Source: a virus. From it: a stretch of 20,318 nucleotides of DNA. Below are positions 6,812 through 13,403 of the stretch, one piece after another. A model generated the notes under the pieces. That model ran no database searches. It saw nothing but the letters and a program-made list of their open reading frames with translations, and was not told where the DNA came from. The stretch lies in the IMG/VR virus record IMGVR_UViG_3300019776_000124, positions 1 through 20,318 of that record; one strand, given 5' to 3'. Numbering within the stretch: the stretch's first letter is position 1; each line of letters opens with the position of its first letter. The position numbers were made by a program, and so were the translations under genes.

Positions 6812-8613
6812 ACGAACACCATCTGCGGGCCGGAAATGCCGCGCCGCTTGCCTTCCTCGAACAGTCCGTTCCAGACCTTTTCCCAGAACGCGCCGCTGTA
6901 TTGGGCGTCCCGGTCGATGCCGTAGACCTTGTATTCAATCGCAGGCCCACCGCCGGTCACGCCTTGCGCAGGGACCGATCCACCGGTGCCCCCGCCACCG
7001 CCGATGCCGCCCGCCGACCGAATGGCCGCAACACCCTTGAGGCCTGCCGCCAGCACCGAGGCATAGGCCGCGAACCGGCCCGCAAGCGTGATGCCCGGAG
7101 TGTTAAGCGCCTTGATGGCCGCGCCATAGGCGTTGACCGTGCCCTCGATGGCTTGGAACGTGGCGACGATCTTGGCTGTCTTCTGCCCGCCAGCCTGAGC
7201 CACACTGGCCAGCGCCCCGAACAGGTTGGCCGTGTCGCTGATCCGGCGCTGTTGCGCCTCTGCGTCAATCTCCGCGATGCGGCGCTGATATTCCTCATGC
7301 AGGTCAATCATGGCCTGATCGTGGGCCTGCTTGCCCATGATCTCCACCGCGCGGCGGTCCTGCAGAATGGCGAGGTTTTCCTCATACCATTCCGTCTCAA
7401 TCTCACGCTGCGACCGCAGGTTTTCGATCAGGGCCTGCAGTTCGGTGGCGTAAGGGTCGGACCCACCACCGCCGCCCCCACCTCCTCCACCGCCGCCGCG
7501 AGTAGGTATTGTGCGAATAACGCCGCCGCCCGCCTGCAATTCGGCCAGATCAGCCGACCCGATCAGCGGGCCTCCAGGCCCCATGCCACGCCCGCCGCCC
7601 ACGCCCGGCCCCTCTGACGCACCGGCCAAAGCCGCCTTGGCCGCGTAGGCATCCCACAGTTGTACTGCAAGCGCAGCAGCCTCGCTGATTGCACCCGAAA
7701 GCCATCCGGCCCCTGGGCCAGCCGTTGAGAGGGCATCTGCCGCTGCTTTGGCGTCTTCGGTCGTCTTCTTCAGTTCTGCCATTGCGATGGCGGCTTGGTT
7801 GCCCTCGATCAGCGCCTTGCGTAGTTCTGCCGGAAGCTGTGCGGAGTTCACGCCAGCCTGCCGGAGCGCGCTTTCGACATCGCGGATTGCCGCGATCTTA
7901 TCCTCGAATGTCACAGCATCCCGCAGCCGCGCGAACACCGCCTGCAATTCCTGCGCCTTGCCAACAGTGATGCCCAGATCGTTGGCCATCGCTACGGTGC
8001 CGCGCCCAATAGCGTCAGCATAGGCCTCTACGAGGGGCGCGGCCTCGATCAGCGTCTTTCCAAGCTGGATTTGCGCTTCCGCTGCCTGGTGCTCGATCAG
8101 GGCGCGCGTGGCATCACGCACTGCGAATGCGTAGAGGCCGTATCTTTCGTAGAGCTCCGGGAGCGTCAGGTTTAACGTTTCGGTGGACGACTTCAACGCA
8201 GCCTGAGCGTCTGCCAGATCACCCATGGCCTCTTCAAACGTCTTAATTTCCGCACTGCCGCTTGTGAACATGCTCACTAGCGCCGGGAGCGCAACGCTCG
8301 CCAGAACACCAGCCGCGATACCCACCGCGCCAAAGCCCATCGCCATGTCCGGCAGCTGGATGGACAGGGCCTGCACCCAATTCCCCGTGGCGCTTGCCTG
8401 TTGCGCCACCTGAGAAAGCTGCATCGCCATCATGCGGGACTGTTGCCCGCCTGCGGCCATGCCGGGGGCAAGCTTCCGGCCAGAGGTGTTCGACAAGCGA
8501 TCAGCAGCCATGTCCGCACGGCCAGCGGACAGCGCCAGTTCGTCCAGTTCCTTGGCGGCGCGCTCGGTCTGGGTCGAGTCCACCCGGATGCCTAGCTGTG
8601 CAACGTCGGTCAT
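6808..8613 (-). CDS. Tail tape measure protein
   Basis: 601 residues. It begins with the pattern typical of prophage tape measures (VDSTQTERAAKELDEL), followed by a hydrophobic segment at about residues 90-117 (MGFGAVGIAAGVLASVALPA). Long Ala-rich helices follow (residues about 120-300). A run of 12 glycines at residues 373-384 separates this from a second coiled-coil block (RSQREIETEWYEENLAIL onward). A second hydrophobic stretch lies near residues 505-535 and the last part is globular. Role: sets tail length and is released through the host envelope with the DNA. At about 0.15 nm per residue, 601 residues would suggest a tail of roughly 90 nm. It follows the chaperone pair directly (ATGA overlap), as usual. 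There is no peptidase motif that I can see. Confidence 0.93.
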   Translation of the reverse strand: MTDVAQLGIRVDSTQTERAAKELDELALSAGRADMAADRLSNTSGRKLAPGMAAGGQQSRMMAMQLSQVAQQASATGNWVQALSIQLPDMAMGFGAVGIAAGVLASVALPALVSMFTSGSAEIKTFEEAMGDLADAQAALKSSTETLNLTLPELYERYGLYAFAVRDATRALIEHQAAEAQIQLGKTLIEAAPLVEAYADAIGRGTVAMANDLGITVGKAQELQAVFARLRDAVTFEDKIAAIRDVESALRQAGVNSAQLPAELRKALIEGNQAAIAMAELKKTTEDAKAAADALSTAGPGAGWLSGAISEAAALAVQLWDAYAAKAALAGASEGPGVGGGRGMGPGGPLIGSADLAELQAGGGVIRTIPTRGGGGGGGGGGGGSDPYATELQALIENLRSQREIETEWYEENLAILQDRRAVEIMGKQAHDQAMIDLHEEYQRRIAEIDAEAQQRRISDTANLFGALASVAQAGGQKTAKIVATFQAIEGTVNAYGAAIKALNTPGITLAGRFAAYASVLAAGLKGVAAIRSAGGIGGGGGTGGSVPAQGVTGGGPAIEYKVYGIDRDAQYSGAFWEKVWNGLFEEGKRRGISGPQMVFV

Positions 8614-8951
8614 TTACGCTTGCCCTTCACTGCCGCCGGGGTGGCGATGCCTTTAGGCGGTTCGGTCGGTTGGCTCAGATGCTCGAGGTAGGCGGCATCC
8701 GCGGCCCGGATGCACTGGCGGAAAACAGCCCGCTCATGCTCATCCACCGGCCATGCCGCGATGCTTGCGGCGGGGATCGGGCCGCCCGCGTAGGCCCGAT
8801 CCGTCGACAATTCCCAGAAGGCTTCAAACCACGGCAGAACACCAGGAACAGCTTCCGGGGGTTCCATGTATTGCGGGATCGGGGCGCCTCGTTTCCGCAA
8901 TTCGGCCACGTTCCGACCGTGCCGCGCCTGCCACAAAACGAGGCTTACGAG
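8610..8951 (-). CDS. Tail assembly chaperone, T part of a G-GT frameshift pair
   Basis: This frame is open from the slippery site (CTC at 8951) to the TGA at 8610, 113 codons. It is probably read mainly as the C-terminal part of a 255-residue fusion made by -1 frameshifting from the upstream chaperone gene. A separate start would have to be the TTG at 8936, which lacks a convincing ribosome binding site. Residues are compact and rich in Trp/Pro/Arg (WQARHGRNVAELRKRG, then PGVLPWFEAFWELS). The family resembles the small phage tail assembly proteins found before the tape measure. In lambda, gpG binds the tape measure and the T part recruits tube protein; the same division of work is inferred. 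The stop overlaps the tape measure start (ATGA). Confidence 0.85.
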   Translation of the reverse strand, partial: LVSLVLWQARHGRNVAELRKRGAPIPQYMEPPEAVPGVLPWFEAFWELSTDRAYAGGPIPAASIAAWPVDEHERAVFRQCIRAADAAYLEHLSQPTEPPKGIATPAAVKGKRK

Positions 8952-8957
8952 TTTCCC
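8886..8957 (-). promoter_or_regulatory. Programmed -1 ribosomal frameshift signal (tail chaperone G/GT)
   Basis: Read on the minus strand, the heptamer GGGAAAC lies at 8957-8951, in phase as G GGA AAC. A 6-nt spacer (8950-8945) contains the zero-frame TAA. Then comes a perfect 9-bp stem, GCCTCGTTT (8944-8936) with AAACGAGGC (8894-8886). The 41-nt loop holds a second small stem (CGGCAC 8924-8919 with GTGGCCG 8909-8903, one bulge). Heptamer, spacer of 6 and stem are the classic elements, and lambda uses GGGAAAG at the same place in the same pair. The downstream open frame is exactly -1. Confidence 0.9.
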
Positions 8958-9376
8958 GAAAGTGTCTCCGTCTGGTCGGCTTGCTGCGCCCGAATGTCGA
9001 CCACCTGACAGGCGGCAATGCAGGCTCCGATCAGTGCCTCATAGCCCGCGTCCAGAACCATGGCCCGCACCTGATCCGCCGTGAAAGGCAGATCGCGGGC
9101 GTCGAGGATGCAGACCTGCGAAAGCACTTCGCGGGTATGGCGGGCGTGAACGCTGGGTAGGATCGTTTTGTCAGGCGCCCGCCCCTCTGGCGGGGTGGTG
9201 CGGGCTTTGCTGTTGAAGGCATCGCGCGCCGCGTCAGATGACAGGCCCCTGACCATCAGCGCGCCCTTGCCAAGCGACGGCACGTCATTGCCATCGACCC
9301 ACGCCCCGTCTGCCGCCAGTTCAAGCCGTTTCCGGGCAAAGAGCGGATGAGGCTCTGCTTTCTTGCGCGGAGGCAT
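8945..9376 (-). CDS. Tail assembly chaperone, G part (tube/tape-measure chaperone)
   Basis: 143 residues. The N-terminus is basic (MPPRKKAEPHPLFARKRLEL), a helical middle follows, and the end is TLSGNS. It is the expected size and place for the lambda gpG-like chaperone: directly after the tail tube gene and before the tape measure. The start ATG at 9376 overlaps the tube stop as TAATG. The last codons contain the heptamer G GGA AAC, and the stop TAA is 4 nt further on. Most ribosomes should stop here and give the 143-residue protein, while a minority shift to -1 and continue into the T part. It should be absent from the finished virion. Sequence similarity to named G families is weak, so the call rests on order plus the frameshift signal. 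Confidence 0.85.
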   Translation of the reverse strand: MPPRKKAEPHPLFARKRLELAADGAWVDGNDVPSLGKGALMVRGLSSDAARDAFNSKARTTPPEGRAPDKTILPSVHARHTREVLSQVCILDARDLPFTADQVRAMVLDAGYEALIGACIAACQVVDIRAQQADQTETLSGNS

Positions 9377-9825
9377 TACGCCTCCACGATGTTCGAGTTG
9401 ATTTCGATGGTGAAGTTCCGCATGTCAGCGGTGTTGGCGCTGCCCCCGGCCTTGCCCTTCGACATGACCATGCCGATGAAATACCAGGTTTCGCCGTTGC
9501 CCCACTCGACCTTGAATGCGTAATTGTCGGTGGTGGCCTGCGCCGCGATCAGCGCGATCTGCCCCGCGTCGGTCGGCAGGGCGGCAAAGGTGTTTTCCCA
9601 CGTCCCCGCATCGTTGGTGCCCTTGATCTTGACGACCCGGCCCCGGTTGATGAGCGGCGTGGCGATGGTTTCGGCAGTGTCGCCGATGGCCCCGCAAGTC
9701 TCCCAGCCGTCCACTTCCTGCCAGGTCTGGCCCGAGAAGTCTGCGGCGACGAAGTCTGCGGCTTGGCTGTCAAGCGCCTGCCCGATGAAAATCTTGCTGT
9801 CTGCAACTGCGAAAAGATCAGCCAT
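9376..9825 (-). CDS. Major tail tube protein
   Basis: 149 residues, no Cys-rich or membrane part. It has the beta-sandwich style of siphovirus tube proteins: an N-terminal strand with SKIFIGQAL, the loop WQEVDGWETCGAIGDTAE, the strand VVKIKGTNDAGTWEN, then FKVEWGNGETWYFIGMVMSK and a C-terminal strand FTIEINSNIVEA. It polymerises as rings around the tape measure to form the tail. The ATG at 9825 has a clear AGGAG box. The next gene overlaps its stop. Order (terminator, tube, G/GT, tape measure) is the standard one, so I am confident of the role. Confidence 0.92.
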   Translation of the reverse strand: MADLFAVADSKIFIGQALDSQAADFVAADFSGQTWQEVDGWETCGAIGDTAETIATPLINRGRVVKIKGTNDAGTWENTFAALPTDAGQIALIAAQATTDNYAFKVEWGNGETWYFIGMVMSKGKAGGSANTADMRNFTIEINSNIVEA

Positions 9826-9868
9826 GGCTGTCTCCTATGGTTTGCGCTGGCCCAAGGCGCGGGCGGGC

Positions 9869-10279
9869 TTAGAACATGAGTTCGTAGGGGATGACGACCG
9901 GCGTTCGCCAATAGCCGCCATCAAGCAGCCCCTCGCGAACGCTTGGGGCTTCCGTAATCCGCAGGCGCTGACCGCCCGCTGTAAGGATCGTGTCGCAGGC
10001 GAAGTGCTCGGCCACGGCATCTGCCAGCCCATCGCCTTCGCCGCTTCCGTTGTTGACCCGGCTGGCCACGGTGATGACCACCGAACCCGAGCGGCGATGC
10101 CTGCCGTTCAGCGTCATGCGTTCATTCGGCGCCGGGATGATCTGCACCTGCAGAAAGCGCGCGTTGTCGCCGGTCGGCGGCTTGAAGTCCTTGTTCGGCC
10201 AGGCCACCGGGATCGCCGGGGAAAAGCTGAGCGTGGCGATCTGTGCCTTGATCGCCGCGCCGATGGCCGATTGGCTCAT
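9869..10279 (-). CDS. Tail terminator protein (DUF4128 / gpU-like)
   Basis: 136 residues. The pattern AIPVAWPNKDFKPP, then RFLQVQIIPAP, then RRSGSVVITVASRVNNGSGEG, an AVAEHF helix and the closing WRTPVVIPYELMF is the DUF4128 tail-terminator style. In that family the conserved pieces are the PVAWPN-like strand, a Gly-rich turn with repeated use of Gly, and the final beta strand. It should form the ring that stops tube growth and joins tail to head. The ATG at 10279 is followed after 2 nt by the stop of the upstream gene in the other direction of reading (stop at 10282-10284), with no real intergenic gap. Its place before the tube gene agrees. Confidence 0.87.
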   Translation of the reverse strand: MSQSAIGAAIKAQIATLSFSPAIPVAWPNKDFKPPTGDNARFLQVQIIPAPNERMTLNGRHRRSGSVVITVASRVNNGSGEGDGLADAVAEHFACDTILTAGGQRLRITEAPSVREGLLDGGYWRTPVVIPYELMF

Positions 10280-10281
10280 GG

Positions 10282-10800
10282 TCAGGCCGAGCGCCCGATG
10301 ATGGCGATCTGGTAGGTCGCCGAAGCGCCGGAGGAGTTCGCAATGCGCAGGATGTCCCCCGTGCCAGCGGTGACCGTGCCGATGCCCACATCAGCGGGGC
10401 AGGCCAGCAACAGCAGGCCACCGGGCCGGATCGGGCCGATGGTCGGGGTGGTGCCTCCCAGGAAGCCGAGGAACGGGTTGGAACCAACGCCGATGGTCAG
10501 GTTTGTGGTGTTCGCCACACCCGCTTTCGACTTGTTGATGATGAACAGCGCAACAATCTCAACGAAAGTGATGGTCGATCCCAGGGCGCTGGTCAGCGCG
10601 CCCGCAAGGTCGATATCGTCGTTCGATGCCGAGGCGACGGTGCGCTCATCCACGAAGATGAGGTCTGCGGCATCCGCGACCGTGCCGCTGGCCAGTTCGA
10701 TGAGGGATGCAAGCTGAGGGGTAAAGCGCGGGGCGCCGTAGTCGTTCGACCCGGTCTGGACAGCCTCGACAGAGGCCTTGATCTTGGCGGTAAGGGGCAT
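10282..10800 (-). CDS. Beta-rich virion-associated protein of unknown role
   Basis: 172 residues. I recognise this as a common but unnamed phage protein type. Visible pieces are DLIFVDERTVASASNDDIDL, then an 'ALTSALGSTITFVEIVALFI' strand pair with NKSKAG turn, and the Gly-rich end with RPGGLLLLACPADVGI followed by TAGTGDILRIANSSG and the terminal strand YQIAIIGRSA. This is a beta sandwich with no catalytic motif. The ATG at 10800 has GGAG about 7 nt upstream. It lies between the gp10-like joiner gene and the tail terminator. A decoration or joining role at the neck, or on the tail, fits; which one cannot be decided from sequence. Confidence 0.7.
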   Translation of the reverse strand: MPLTAKIKASVEAVQTGSNDYGAPRFTPQLASLIELASGTVADAADLIFVDERTVASASNDDIDLAGALTSALGSTITFVEIVALFIINKSKAGVANTTNLTIGVGSNPFLGFLGGTTPTIGPIRPGGLLLLACPADVGIGTVTAGTGDILRIANSSGASATYQIAIIGRSA

Positions 10801-10812
10801 TGGGTTTCTCCG

Positions 10813-11205
10813 TCAGAGGTTGCGGACGAGTTCCGCGTTTCGTGCCACGATGGCCTGCCATTGCTGGGCAGCGCTCAGCATGTAGAAGTTGCCCGCGAAG
10901 GCGCTGGTCCCGTATTCCTGGAAGCGGGCGTAGTTGGCCGTCCAACCGGCAAACACGGTGTCGCCGATCTCCATTCCTGCGATGGCCATGACGTAGGCAT
11001 CCGCCCCGCCACCGACCGCTGCGCCGTTGATGTCGGCGATCAGCGAGTTGCGCAGAAAGCCCGTGTCCACCGGCATCCGCCCCCCCGCCGCCTTGGGCGT
11101 CTGGGCGATGCTGAATACCTCTTGGGCTGACTGTTTGACCACAGCCTCAATCTTTTCCTTCGACTTGTCCGCGAAGGCCTTGATTTGCGCGGTGAAGGTG
11201 CTCAC
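10813..11205 (-). CDS. HK97 gp10-like head-tail joining protein
   Basis: 130 residues from a GTG at 11205; no ATG lies near. The N-terminal helix (IKAFADKSKEKIEAVV) is followed by RMPVDTGFLRNSL and by YARFQEYGTSAFAGNFYMLS with a closing helix (AAQQWQAIVARNAEL). 'Vxx-DTG-LRxS' followed by 'YAxxxEYGT' is the signature of the HK97 gp10 family. These small proteins lie between head and tail genes and take part in head-tail joining or tail completion. The gene starts 27 bp from the oppositely directed lipoprotein gene, so the two diverge. Upstream of the GTG only a distant AAGGG box is visible. Confidence 0.9.
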   Translation of the reverse strand: MSTFTAQIKAFADKSKEKIEAVVKQSAQEVFSIAQTPKAAGGRMPVDTGFLRNSLIADINGAAVGGGADAYVMAIAGMEIGDTVFAGWTANYARFQEYGTSAFAGNFYMLSAAQQWQAIVARNAELVRNL

Positions 11206-11232
11206 GTTTTCGTTTTCCCTTTGGAGGAACCG

Positions 11233-11499
11233 ATGCGCCTTGCCCTATTCGCCCTGCCGGTCCTTGCCGCCTGCGTCCCTGCCCCTGATGCACCCGGCGC
11301 AGTGACTGCCTACAACGGCAACACCGTGACAATCCGCAGCGGCGGGGATTTCAGCCTTGCCAATGCCGGGAAGGGCTTCGAGCCAACCCCCGCGGTGGTC
11401 GCTCAGGCACAAGAGGTTTGCCCCGGCGCGAAGTTCGCCTCAGGCACTGGCATCGAAGGCGATGCTTGGCTGGTGGATTACCTGTTCATCTGCCCCTGA
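11233..11499 (+). CDS. Small lipoprotein on the opposite strand (moron)
   Basis: 88 residues, the only credible plus-strand gene here. The ATG at 11233 has GGAGG 5 nt upstream. Residues 1-14 (MRLALFALPVLAAC) are a short lipoprotein signal: Arg2, hydrophobic core, lipobox L-A-A-C with Cys14 as the expected lipidated residue. The mature part is soluble, with Cys63 and Cys87 likely to form a disulfide (EVCPGAKFASG and YLFICP at the end). Small lipoproteins with this 'C-x-x-A-x-F/Y ... YLFxC' ending are common in Rhodobacteraceae chromosomes, where they are unnamed. It would lie antisense to the late transcript, divergent from the gp10-like gene and overlapping the end of the Mu F-like gene by 14 bp. 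Possible role: change of the host envelope, such as superinfection exclusion. No convincing promoter is visible. Confidence 0.78.
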   Translation: MRLALFALPVLAACVPAPDAPGAVTAYNGNTVTIRSGGDFSLANAGKGFEPTPAVVAQAQEVCPGAKFASGTGIEGDAWLVDYLFICP

Positions 11500-12247
11500 A
11501 CGGCGCGAAATAGTCGATCTTGATTTCGTAGTAGCACCGGCACTGGATGATCTCGCTCGCCGGTGCCCCGCGTGACGTATCGTGCGGGAACATCATCTGC
11601 GCCCCGGTCAGGGGGGAGACGAACGGCTCGTCAAGCCCCGCCTCCGCACCGTTCAACGCAAGGTGACTGTCCCTCGTTCTGTCGTCGCCGGTTGCGCGCC
11701 AGATTTTCTTGACCTGCGACCGCTGGACCTTGCCGGATTCCACCAGTTGCCGAATGCCTTCCTCTTTCCCCGCGTTCAGCCCGGCCAGTGTTTCATTCCG
11801 GGCTATGACCTCGCCACGCAGAGCCAAGAGTCGATCCTTGTAGCGCCCCGTGATCCGGTCCACGTCGGCGCGAGACAGCGGCTTGCCATCCCTGATCGCC
11901 CTCTGAACCAACCGGTCAAACCGTGCATCCCGCCGCGCCCGCGTCAGGTAGTTCCGCAGTTGCGCTGGGTCGCCGCTCAGGAGTTCAGCCCGCGCCCGGA
12001 TGACCGCGTCCGTCTGCGCCGCGTTCAAGCCCAGGATGCCGCCTTCCCGCAGTCCTGTGGCCCGGTTGATGCGGCCCGTGATTTCCAGCGCCGTCGCGCG
12101 CGGGTTCTGACCTTCGGCCTGCCCTGCCTCAAGGGCCAGCCGCACGGCTTCCTTGCTGTCCTCTACGATGCCTTCAATCAGGTTGCCCGCCTGCTGGCGC
12201 ATCCACCGCTCCGCGCGCGGGTTGCGCGCGTCGAAGCGGGTTACAAC
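11486..12247 (-). CDS. Mu F-like head morphogenesis protein, C-terminal part (reached by -1 frameshift)
   Basis: The frame is open from GTT at 12247 to the stop at 11486, 253 residues. The first residues, VVTRFDARNPRAERW, already look like normal Mu F family sequence, so coding begins before the first ATG (12202). Downstream are helices and, near the C-terminus, the family signature: IWRATGDDRTRDSH, LNGAEAGLDEPF, MMFPHDTSRGAPASEI and CRC. Joined to the 95 residues before the slip site it makes a 348-residue protein, a normal size for the family. Mu F-like proteins are minor head proteins, probably injected or placed near the portal. A separate start at 12202 with GGAG 6 nt upstream is possible. 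Unlike many phages the gene is well separated from the portal gene. Confidence 0.87.
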   Translation of the reverse strand, partial: VVTRFDARNPRAERWMRQQAGNLIEGIVEDSKEAVRLALEAGQAEGQNPRATALEITGRINRATGLREGGILGLNAAQTDAVIRARAELLSGDPAQLRNYLTRARRDARFDRLVQRAIRDGKPLSRADVDRITGRYKDRLLALRGEVIARNETLAGLNAGKEEGIRQLVESGKVQRSQVKKIWRATGDDRTRDSHLALNGAEAGLDEPFVSPLTGAQMMFPHDTSRGAPASEIIQCRCYYEIKIDYFAPFRGR

Positions 12248-12253
12248 TTTCCC
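12206..12253 (-). promoter_or_regulatory. Candidate -1 frameshift signal in the Mu F-like gene
   Basis: The minus strand reads GGGAAAG at 12253-12247, in phase as G GGA AAG, then TTG TAA. After a 7-nt spacer come an outer stem CCGCT (12239-12235) with AGCGG (12210-12206) and an inner, all-GC 7-bp stem CGCGCGC (12230-12224) with GCGCGCG (12218-12212), loop AACCC. GGGAAAG is the lambda G/GT heptamer. The next frame is exactly -1. A one-base deletion in the A run would look the same at the protein level, so this could also be a mutation or a base-calling error. Confidence 0.65.
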
Positions 12254-12531
12254 CCGGTGTCCGGGTCGGGAATGACCGGCAGACCGGACAGCGCCCGGAA
12301 TCCCCCTTCGATGTAGGCCCCTTGAATAGCCCGATCCAGCGGGGCAAAGAACGCCGGGTCCAGGTTCAGCACCGCTACCAGCCGCTGCACATCACCGGCC
12401 TTGATGGCGTCGATCACAAGGGCCATCTGCGCCTCTGACCTGATGTCCATGATGGACCGCAGGAAGGCATCGCGAATGACCGGCTCCATCGCGTCGATCT
12501 GGCGCTGCAGGGCAGTGGGGAAGCGAGCCAA
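12241..12531 (-). CDS. Mu F-like head morphogenesis protein, N-terminal part
   Basis: 96 residues in the zero frame: MARFPTALQRQIDAMEPVIR, then helices (AFLRSIMDIRSEAQMALVID, 'AIKAGDVQRLVAVLNLDPAF', DRAIQGAYIEGGFRALSG) and the end PDPDTGGKL. This helical 'GD ... LNLDP' block is what normally forms the first 90 or so residues of a full-length Mu F-like protein. The start is a TTG at 12531, supported by a GGAGGG box about 7 nt upstream. The stop TAA comes two codons after the slippery heptamer. On its own the product would be a short helical domain lacking the conserved C-terminal motif. If frameshifting is programmed, both forms are made. Confidence 0.82.
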   Translation of the reverse strand: MARFPTALQRQIDAMEPVIRDAFLRSIMDIRSEAQMALVIDAIKAGDVQRLVAVLNLDPAFFAPLDRAIQGAYIEGGFRALSGLPVIPDPDTGGKL

Positions 12532-12533
12532 GC

Positions 12534-12878
12534 CTAGCCCTCCAGTTCCAGATCAAACAGCAGGTCAACCCCACCCGGCGCCAGCGGCATCACCACGGCA
12601 ATCCGGTGCCACGTCCCGCGCACCTTCACGCGCCAGCCCTTTTCAGGGACGGTGCCATTGCCCTTGACCGTCAGAACCCGCCGCGAACCTGTGACCATTC
12701 CACCTGCATCGCGCTTTGCCACCTGATCGTCAATGACGATGATCTCGCCGACCGTGGCATATTCCGCGCCGCCTTCCGAGCCATCCGTCTCACACTGCCG
12801 CTCAAGCGTGGCCGCAAAGCCGACCGAAGCGATGGCTTCCTCAACCTCTGCGGCGATGGCGGCCCAATCTTCGCTCAT
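12534..12878 (-). CDS. Head closure / head-tail connector protein (stopper-like)
   Basis: 114 residues. A short N-terminal helix (MSEDWAAIAAEVEEAIASVG) is followed by a small beta barrel (GEIIVIDDQVAKRD, VLTVKGNGTVPEKGWRVKVR, WHRIAVVMPLAPGGVDLLFD). Size, fold pattern and place match head-closure (stopper) proteins such as SPP1 gp16 and HK97-type equivalents: just after the DnaT-like adaptor and before the joining proteins. The ATG at 12878 overlaps the adaptor stop (ATGA). It would close the portal pore until the tail docks. I do not recognise a named family, so the role follows order and fold. Confidence 0.72.
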   Translation of the reverse strand: MSEDWAAIAAEVEEAIASVGFAATLERQCETDGSEGGAEYATVGEIIVIDDQVAKRDAGGMVTGSRRVLTVKGNGTVPEKGWRVKVRGTWHRIAVVMPLAPGGVDLLFDLELEG

Positions 12879-13393
12879 GCCCGCTCCAGCATTCTGGTAT
12901 CAGACCCGCCGCCAATAAGCAGGCCCTTCACCAAATCCATAGCCTCGGTCACGACTTGCCGCGCTGCGTCGACGGTGTTGCCCGACTTCTGCACCTCCCA
13001 GCGAATGCCCTTTACCTCGGTCAGCACCTTCTTGCCGCTCAGGGTCACATCTGGCGATAGCGCCCCAGGAGACGCAATTTCGGCGCGGGTGAGCGCATGT
13101 TGTGCGCTGATCATCTCGGCGGGGATGTCCGTCTCCGCAATCTCGTTGCCCTCGCCGTCCACAGCATCCTGGCGGGGCCATGAAAGCGATTGCGACCGGC
13201 CGTTGACCCTCGTTCCAACCCAGCGCAATGCGTCCAAATAGGAGACTGAGCGCCTGATCGCGGCCTCAATGGTGGTCGTATCTGCAGTCGGCGCTGCGCC
13301 CCGGTAAGCCGTGTGCCACGCGACGTAGGCCGCCGCGTCGGCATAGGCTTCCGAAGTTGAGGAGCCTGTGCCGGTTTCGATGATGAGTGCCAT
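12875..13393 (-). CDS. DnaT-like head-tail connector (adaptor) protein
   Basis: 172 residues. The start is the ATG at 13393 (MALIIETGTGSSTSEAYADA); a longer frame reaching 13531 would run through the capsid gene and is not real. An AGAGG box lies about 8 nt upstream. The pattern 'ETGTG ... S-Y-A ... AYRGAAPT ... IEAAIRRSVSYLDAL ... SWPRQDA ... EIAETDIPAEMISAQHALT' is that of the putative DnaT-like family, phage adaptor proteins of the gp6/gp15 helical type. Such proteins bind the portal ring and extend the connector. Databases name it a DNA-binding protein by a remote match; a head-tail adaptor is more likely, given its place directly after the capsid gene. Confidence 0.85.
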   Translation of the reverse strand: MALIIETGTGSSTSEAYADAAAYVAWHTAYRGAAPTADTTTIEAAIRRSVSYLDALRWVGTRVNGRSQSLSWPRQDAVDGEGNEIAETDIPAEMISAQHALTRAEIASPGALSPDVTLSGKKVLTEVKGIRWEVQKSGNTVDAARQVVTEAMDLVKGLLIGGGSDTRMLERA

Positions 13394-13403
13394 TGGCGAA
13401 CCT

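Noticed and set aside
7462-7500. The GC-rich tract as a tandem repeat locus or array
   Set aside because: It is only the mixed-codon Gly run of the tape measure, with no repeat units or spacers; no CRISPR array exists in the window.
8610-8936. Independent translation of the T-like gene from TTG 8936
   Set aside because: No ribosome binding site is seen before it, whereas the frameshift signal just upstream is complete; kept only as a minor alternative.
11135-11163. TTGACC as a -35 box for the lipoprotein gene
   Set aside because: No acceptable -10 box occurs 16 to 18 nt later (CTTCGA and its neighbours).
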